Shown piece after piece: positions 40,694 to 45,281 of a DNA stretch of 45,281 nucleotides (the stretch's first letter is position 1; every line of letters begins with the position of its first letter). A model generated the notes under the pieces. The model was not told the origin of the DNA. It did no database searches and saw only the letters and a list, made by a program, of their open reading frames with translations. The stretch spans positions 1-45,281 of the forward strand of contig PLZO01000138.1 in the NCBI GenBank assembly GCA_003152165.1, read 5' to 3'. This stretch comes from Chloroflexota bacterium. GTDB taxonomy: Bacteria; Chloroflexota; Limnocylindria; Limnocylindrales; CSP1-4. Made by a program: the position numbers and the translations under genes.

Positions 40694-42391
40694 ATGGCCG
40701 TCAGCACTGGAACGCCGCGCCAGACGCTCGCGGCGTCGATCCCTCCGATCCCGTTCCGGCGACGCCTGTACGGCTTCGGCAGCATCTACGGGAAGACGGT
40801 CCGGGACTCCCGGCTCGCGTTCATCATCGCCGCGGGGTTATTCGGCAGCCTGCCCCTCGTCCTGGGGGCCGCGATCGGGAGCGTGTTCCCGACCCCCGCC
40901 GCCCGGCTCGAGGTCGACAAGCTCATCGGAAGCCTGCCCGCCTCGATGGTCAACCTCTTCGGCAACGCCACCCTGATGGGGCCGAAGCTCGGCACCCTCG
41001 GCGGCTACATGAGCTGGAAGTACGGCGCCCTCTTTGCCCTTGGCGCCGGGCTGTGGTCGATTCTCGCGTTGTCCGGGACCCTCGCCGGCGAGGCGGCGCG
41101 CGGGAGCCTTGACTTCGTCGCCGCCGCACCCTTCGGGAAGCGCCGGATCGCGCTCGAGAAGCTCGCCGCCCACCTGACGATGCTGTGGCTGGTGATGGCC
41201 GTCATCGCGGTCATGGTCTTCGTCGGCTCGAACGTGTTCGGCGATGCGTCGCTGGGCGACCCGATCCCGCTCGGCGGTTCCATCGCCTTTGCCCTGTGGA
41301 TCGGCTTCATCGCGATGTGCTTCAGCGGACTCGCCTTCGCCCTCGCACCGCTCCTGGGGCGCGCCGGATCGGCAGCGGTCGCCGGGGTCGTGATGATGGT
41401 CCTATGGCTGGCGAGCGGCCTGGATGTCGGCGGTCCGCTCGTTGCCATCAGCCCGTTCCACTGGACCGTCAACCACGTTCCGCTGGCCGGCTTCTACGAC
41501 TGGCCCGGCCTGGTCGCGGTCTTGTTCGTCGCGGTCGTCCTCCTCGCCGCCGGCGTCGAGATCTTCAGCCGACGGGACCTGGGTGTGACGGCCAACCTCT
41601 CCCTGCCCGCTCTTCCAGATCAAATCCTTGGGGTGCGCGGTCCGGTCCACCGGGCCTTCGGTGACCAGCTGCCGCGGGCGCTTGCCTGGGGCCTGGGGAT
41701 GGGCCTGATGGGCGGGCTCCTGGCCTCGCTCGTCGGCTCGTTCGCCAACCAAGTTGGGGGGGACACGATCATCTTCAAGGAGTTCGCGACGATCTTCCCG
41801 GGCTACAACTTCGCGTCGGCCGGCGGCTGGCTCCAGCTGTATGTCGCGCTCTTCTACATCGCCGCGGGCTTCGCCGGGGTGACGTTCGTCTCGAAATGGG
41901 CATCCGACGAGACCGAGGGTCGGCTGGAGGAGGTCCTGGCGAGTCCGCTGTCGCGGGCCCGCTGGGTGATGGCCGGCGGGGTGGCGGCAGTCGCCGCGGT
42001 CGTCCTGATGACGGCGATCGTTGCGGTCGCGATCGGGGTTGGCGCCTCGGCGGGCGGTGCGGCCGCGGGCGACGCGTTGGTCGGCTCAGCATCGCTGGGC
42101 CTCTACGCGATCGCGATCGTCGGGGTCGGCGTCGCCGTCGGTGGCCTGTGGCGGACCTCGCTTGGGGCCGAGATCACGGCGCTCGTGGTCGTCGTGACCT
42201 ACCTCATCGACCTCCTGGCCCCGGCCCTCAAGCTGCCAGACTGGTTCCACCAGCTCGCCCTGACCGCCCATATGGGCCAGCCGATGATCGGCCAGTGGGA
42301 CGCCTTCGGGATCGTGGCCTCCGTGGCCATCGCCGTCGGTGGCATCCTGCTCGGCGCGTGGGGAGTGACGCGGCGCGACGTCGCCCGCTGA
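40694..42391 (+). CDS. ABC transporter permease, two-half exporter type
   Basis: 565 aa with about 12 membrane segments in two similar halves. A segment like GSIYGKTVRDSRLAFI opens the first half and VTFVSKWASDETEGRLEEVLASPLSRARWV lies in the second. The first half has the matching LSGTLAGEAARGSLDFVAAAPFGKRRIALE. This repeated 'E..rG.ldf..a.P..R..' motif is typical of ABC-2 permeases annotated as polyketide-antibiotic exporters. Located in the cytoplasmic membrane. The cargo is unknown. Confidence 0.87.
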   Translation: MAVSTGTPRQTLAASIPPIPFRRRLYGFGSIYGKTVRDSRLAFIIAAGLFGSLPLVLGAAIGSVFPTPAARLEVDKLIGSLPASMVNLFGNATLMGPKLGTLGGYMSWKYGALFALGAGLWSILALSGTLAGEAARGSLDFVAAAPFGKRRIALEKLAAHLTMLWLVMAVIAVMVFVGSNVFGDASLGDPIPLGGSIAFALWIGFIAMCFSGLAFALAPLLGRAGSAAVAGVVMMVLWLASGLDVGGPLVAISPFHWTVNHVPLAGFYDWPGLVAVLFVAVVLLAAGVEIFSRRDLGVTANLSLPALPDQILGVRGPVHRAFGDQLPRALAWGLGMGLMGGLLASLVGSFANQVGGDTIIFKEFATIFPGYNFASAGGWLQLYVALFYIAAGFAGVTFVSKWASDETEGRLEEVLASPLSRARWVMAGGVAAVAAVVLMTAIVAVAIGVGASAGGAAAGDALVGSASLGLYAIAIVGVGVAVGGLWRTSLGAEITALVVVVTYLIDLLAPALKLPDWFHQLALTAHMGQPMIGQWDAFGIVASVAIAVGGILLGAWGVTRRDVAR

Positions 42392-42676
42392 GCATGGTCG
42401 ACGCGGCGCGGATTTGTCCGCCCGACCGCGCGAACCGCCTTCTGATCGACCCGCCCGTCGGAGGGGATTCCGACGCGCGAACCGGGAGCGTGGTAGATGA
42501 CGGTCGTGTGGCTGCACGTCGCCAGCGCGGGACCTGCGGTTGCACAGGCGTCCTCCCATGGTGTGGGGCGCCGGACCTACTCGTCGCCGAGCCTCGCGAG
42601 CGCCGCCCACGATTCCCGCGGTCGGCGGGGCGGGCTTGACGCCGCGGGTGGGTCAGCTTGTCAAACCGTGCGTTCT
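42392..42676. other. Intergenic region without a recognisable gene
   Basis: No frame gives a protein-like sequence. One notable structure is an inverted repeat CCCGCGG/CCGCGGG (42615-42621 with 42642-42648), which could end transcription of the minus-strand secreted-protein gene. There is no T-run. Confidence 0.5.
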
Positions 42677-43213
42677 CTATCCCCTGGGTTTGCCGGCTGC
42701 CTTCCAATATGCGATCCAGTTCGTCTCGATCTCCGCGCGCGCCTTCGCCAGGGTTAGGTAGCCTGCGCAGACTTGGCGGTGCAGGTAGTTCTCCAGGCCG
42801 TCCTTCGCATAACTGCCGACGTCCAGACCGCCGACGATCACGTGGTGGGGCTCCGGCCACAGGTTCTTCGTGCTCCGCGGCGAGCCCCCGAGCTCGAGGG
42901 CGACGAGGTGGTCCTCCTCGTAGTCGGCGAGGCTCCGATCGCTGTAGCCATAGATGACGAGCTGGGTCCGCTTGAGCGGCGTCGTGTAGCTCGTCGGCGG
43001 ACGAACCGTCGTTGTCCAACCCGAGACGCAGATCGTCATGCCGATCGTGGCCTGGGTCACCGCGGGATTGAGCGCGCCGGGTGTCAGGATGTGGCTGGGC
43101 AGGCCGGTCCGGAGCACACCGGGGGCCGCCGCCGCCGACACGCCCGCCGGAATGGCGAGCAATAGAGCCAGGACGACGGTCGCGAACCCGAGTTTCTTCT
43201 TCCGGACCAGCAT
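42677..43213 (-). CDS. Secreted protein with HNH-nuclease-like core
   Basis: 178 aa. It has a clear Sec signal: MLVRKKK followed by a long Leu/Val/Ala segment, ending at SAAAAP near residue 30. The mature part contains ICVSGWTTTVRPP and a core DYEEDHLVALELGGSPRSTKNLWPE. The D-H...LELGG...NLWPE pattern recurs in small actinobacterial and Chloroflexota exported proteins and resembles a minimal HNH/beta-beta-alpha-metal fold. Whether it cuts DNA is not established. The C-terminus is helical (TLAKARAEIETNWIAYWK). Confidence 0.7.
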   Translation of the reverse strand: MLVRKKKLGFATVVLALLLAIPAGVSAAAAPGVLRTGLPSHILTPGALNPAVTQATIGMTICVSGWTTTVRPPTSYTTPLKRTQLVIYGYSDRSLADYEEDHLVALELGGSPRSTKNLWPEPHHVIVGGLDVGSYAKDGLENYLHRQVCAGYLTLAKARAEIETNWIAYWKAAGKPRG

Positions 43214-43357
43214 TGCTCAGTCCCTTTGCTATTCGGAAACCGCCGAGGACATGGTACGGGCTCGGGATCTCACTTCGCCGGCCAGCGTGGATGGGCCACA
43301 CGACGTGGTCATCGTGTGGGCTTGCCGGGTGCCAGGAGCCGCGTTAGCCCCCGATGC

Positions 43358-43771
43358 TCAGCTCTGGGACCTTGGTGACAACTTGGCCTCGGCAATCGTC
43401 GGCTCGAAGAGCTCGACCGGATTGCCAGAGGGGTCCTCGATCAGGACCTGCTTGCCGCCCACGCCAACCACGATCTCGTTCCGGAAATGGACTCCGTCCG
43501 CGTGCAACTCTGATGCAAACGAGGCAAGGTCGGTCACCTCGAGCGAAAAGCGGTTCCAGCCACCGGGCTCAGGCAGCCGGCCATCAGCCAGTGCTTGGCC
43601 TCCGCCGGGCCCTCCGCCTGGCCGGCTCAACACGAGCCGAAGGTCGTCCCTTGCAAGCATGGCGAAGAACGCGTTGGGATGCATCTCTTCGTGGAATCCG
43701 AGGCGACCGCAGTAGAACGATATTGCAGCGTCGATGTCGTTGACGATGTACCGGACGCTCACTGTCGGCAT
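43358..43771 (-). CDS. VOC-family (glyoxalase/bleomycin-resistance-like) protein
   Basis: 137 aa, one vicinal-oxygen-chelate module pair. It begins VRYIVNDIDAAISFYCGRLGF and ends KQVLIEDPSGNPVELFEP. The usual metal-binding Glu of the last strand is present in PVELFEP. The first metal His is not obvious (VRYIV instead of x-H-x), so it may bind a ligand rather than act as an enzyme. It starts at ATG 43771. No operon partner is seen. Confidence 0.85.
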   Translation of the reverse strand: MPTVSVRYIVNDIDAAISFYCGRLGFHEEMHPNAFFAMLARDDLRLVLSRPGGGPGGGQALADGRLPEPGGWNRFSLEVTDLASFASELHADGVHFRNEIVVGVGGKQVLIEDPSGNPVELFEPTIAEAKLSPRSQS

Positions 43772-44253
43772 GTCCTAACCTCCATCGCCAGAAAGCGACA
43801 TCAACGCTTCCGGCTGCGAGAGTCGAGCGTAGCGCACCGCTCGTCATGAGCTGCCCAGAGGCGAGCTCCGAGCGGCCCGATTGCGGGTGTCACGATCCAC
43901 CCATCGTGGTGGCTGCCTCGGGCGTGCGCTCCACGAGCGCCGGGCCGTTTCGAACCGTGACCCTCGGGTGGCGGCTACGCTGGCGCTCTGGCAGGCCGTG
44001 CCCGCGTCCACGGTCGTAGGCACCCATCTCGTCCTCGTCGCAGCGCTCCCGGCGCCGGCGCATGGGGCGTTAGTTGCGCGCGTGGACGAACGTGACGCGA
44101 ACCGGATCGTGCCAGCCGTCGAGCCGGGTCGCCACGGGCTCGACTACTTCGACCTTGGCGACCTTGCCCCCGGCCACAACCTCGTCGCTGTGCTCACGCA
44201 GGTCTATGGCAGCGACAGCAGCACGCCTGCGCCTTCCCAGGAAGATGGAGTCC
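43772..44253. other. 480 bp without a firm gene; possible degraded coding sequence
   Basis: Two codon-aligned frames stay open on opposite strands: plus, from about 43960 to 44240 (ending ...GLDYFDLGDLAPGHNLVAVL), and minus, 44255-44070 (ending ...LDGWHDPVRVTFVHARN). Both have GC-rich third positions and I recognise neither. Either may be a gene fragment cut by the IS3 element that begins just downstream. The left inverted repeat of that IS should lie here but could not be fixed. Confidence 0.3.
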
Positions 44254-44833
44254 ATGACCGATACGACCGCCCACCCAAGCTCTCGTCGCTATCCGCCTGA
44301 GATCAAAGAACGCGCCGTCCGTCTGGTCGTGGAGACGATCGAGCGGAGCGGCGAACAGGGCGCCGTCAGCCGCGTCGCCCACCAGCTCGGTATCGGGGTC
44401 GAGTCCCTCCGCGCCTGGGTCCGCCAGGCAGAGGTCGACCGGGGCACCCGGGCCGGCCTCACCTCCGAGGAGCGCGCTCGGATGCGCGAGCTCGAGCGCG
44501 AGAACCGCGAACTCCGGCGGGCCAACGAGATCCTCAAGGAGCGCGGCGGCTTACTTCGGGGCGGAGCTCGACCGCCGCTCCTCGAAATGAGCCGCTACAT
44601 CGAGGCCCACCGGGCCACGTTCGGGGTCGAGCCGATCTGCCAGGTCCTGGCAGTCGCCCCGTCGAGCTATTACGCTGGCCGCTCCCCGGCCACCTCGGCC
44701 CGAACCCTGCGCGACGCGGAGCTGAAGCTCGCGATCAGCCGGGTCCATGCCGCCAACTTCGGCGTCTATGGCGTCCGCAAGTTCTGGCGCGGACTCATCC
44801 GAGAGGGCGTCCCGATCGGCCGTGATCGGGTCG
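44254..44833 (+). pseudogene. IS3-family transposase, orfA plus start of orfB, truncated
   Basis: OrfA begins at ATG 44254 (44245 also possible). It has the usual HTH (YPPEIKERAVRLVVETIE and HQLGIGVESLRAWVRQAE) and a leucine-zipper helix (RARMRELERENRELRRANEIL). OrfA should end AAYFGAELDRRSSK in frame 2 at TGA 44588-44590, but the present frame skips that ending near 44545 and runs directly into orfB (ATG 44587, MSRYIEAHRATFGV), as if one base was gained. OrfB keeps the N-terminal HTH_21 part (SSYYAGRSP, GVYGVRKFWR) and is lost after PIGRDRV. The DDE catalytic core is absent, so it cannot transpose by itself. Confidence 0.78.
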
Positions 44834-45183
44834 GCCCGCTCGTCCGCCTGGATCGCACGGTACAGATGGCGGCCACCATGACGGGCGATCTCCCGACTGA
44901 TCGTCGAGGCCGCCCGGCCGGAGCGGCGAGCGATCGTGCGCAGCGCGACGCCCTCCGCCAGGCCGCGCGAGATCTCCTCCCGCTCGGCTATCGACAGCAC
45001 CCGTGACGAGCGATGCTGGGTCGCCGGCACGTAGCCGCCGTTCGACGCCACCATGCGGTGGATCGAACTACGTTCTCTGCCGAGCGCCCGCCCGATCTCG
45101 CTGAGCGACTGGCCTGCCTTCCAACGTGACCACATCTCCCGCTTCTGCTCGGCCGTCAACCCTGGCCTGACCCGCTGCGCCAT
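44834..45183 (-). pseudogene. IS30-family transposase, N-terminal fragment
   Basis: About 116 codons from ATG 45183, with GGGAGG upstream. The first HTH reads LTAEQKREMWSRWKAGQSLS and the second LSIAEREEISRGLAEGVALR with TISREIARHGG, both typical of IS30 transposases. It ends near LYRAIQADERA, where the sequence becomes IS3 read in antisense. The DDE domain is missing. The frame stays open to 44551 only by chance, through the IS3 sequence. Confidence 0.78.
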
Positions 45184-45281
45184 GAGCCCACCTCCCGATC
45201 GACACTGCACCAAACCGTGGTGTTGCGTCGATGGGTGGAACCCGCACCCGCTTTTGGGGCCTGATATACCGCCTTGTGGGG

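Larger units (their letters stand above)
44245..45281. mobile_element. Composite IS region: truncated IS3 joined to truncated IS30
   Basis: A plus-strand IS3-type transposase (44254 to about 44833) stops abruptly inside orfB. At that point sequence of a minus-strand IS30-type transposase begins and runs to its start at 45183. Bases after 45183, including GGTGTTGCGTCGATGGGTGG near 45230-45249, look like the IS30 terminal region. The window ends before the outer boundary can be set. Confidence 0.75.

Noticed and set aside
1-45281. CRISPR arrays, Cas genes, rRNA operons, riboswitches
   Set aside because: No regularly spaced repeats, no Cas motifs and no conserved rRNA or riboswitch cores were seen. 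The PD-(D/E)XK fragment alone does not support a Cas4 call.

Overview
The window is about 45 kb of GC-rich bacterial chromosome. The organism looks like a Chloroflexota bacterium, probably Limnocylindria-like; a deep actinobacterial lineage is the main alternative. This is inferred from gene content: a MurT/GatD pair, large zinc-ribbon/class III cyclase/ATPase/TPR regulators, an ABC exporter with a roughly 560-residue two-half permease, and very high GC at third codon positions. No rRNA, complete tRNA, CRISPR array or replication origin was seen.

Layout. 1-6.1 kb: the end of an SRPBCC protein, the cell-wall amidation pair murT-gatD, then a Tat-exported arylsulfotransferase-like protein followed by an NCS1 permease. 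6.1-11.6 kb: mostly minus-strand genes. A membrane protein is followed by a 1.5-kb DinB/methyltransferase segment lying between two 45-bp direct repeats that are the 3' half of a tRNA-Gly(CCC). Then come a compact flavin monooxygenase/class II aldolase/small-protein operon and a PHP phosphoesterase. 11.7-22.8 kb: a signalling block. A FIST-domain sensor is followed by an 1180-aa cyclase, a truncated zinc-ribbon ORF and a second, paralogous 1193-aa cyclase. The minus-strand serA-serC operon of serine biosynthesis sits between the paralogues.

22.9-28.6 kb: a plus-strand run of acetyltransferase, Gfo/Idh/MocA oxidoreductase, methyltransferase, FAD oxidoreductase, SRPBCC cyclase/aromatase-like protein and ketosynthase. 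The last four have coupled or close boundaries and look like a small polyketide/fatty-acid-derived biosynthetic cluster that lacks an obvious carrier protein. 28.6-33.5 kb: minus-strand LUD-domain protein, 2-hydroxyacid dehydrogenase, small hypotheticals, and a MerR-vWA operon with a near-consensus promoter that appears to give a leaderless mRNA. 33.7-35.8 kb: a flavodoxin, then a nucleotidyltransferase/HEPN toxin-antitoxin-like module with a perfect 12-bp inverted-repeat operator across its promoter. This runs into broken pieces of an XRE regulator and a PD-(D/E)XK nuclease. 35.7-42.4 kb: a PAS/GAF/EAL cyclic-di-GMP phosphodiesterase and a TetR-ABC exporter operon. 42.7-45.3 kb: a secreted protein, a VOC protein, and an IS3 element truncated against an IS30 element.

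Three genes (DinB, HEPN, XRE) are each broken by what looks like one single-base indel. The IS3 orfA/orfB join is also frame-shifted. These are either pseudogenes or assembly errors, so raw-read checking matters before anything is built on them. All family assignments come from motif reading alone; no database search was run.
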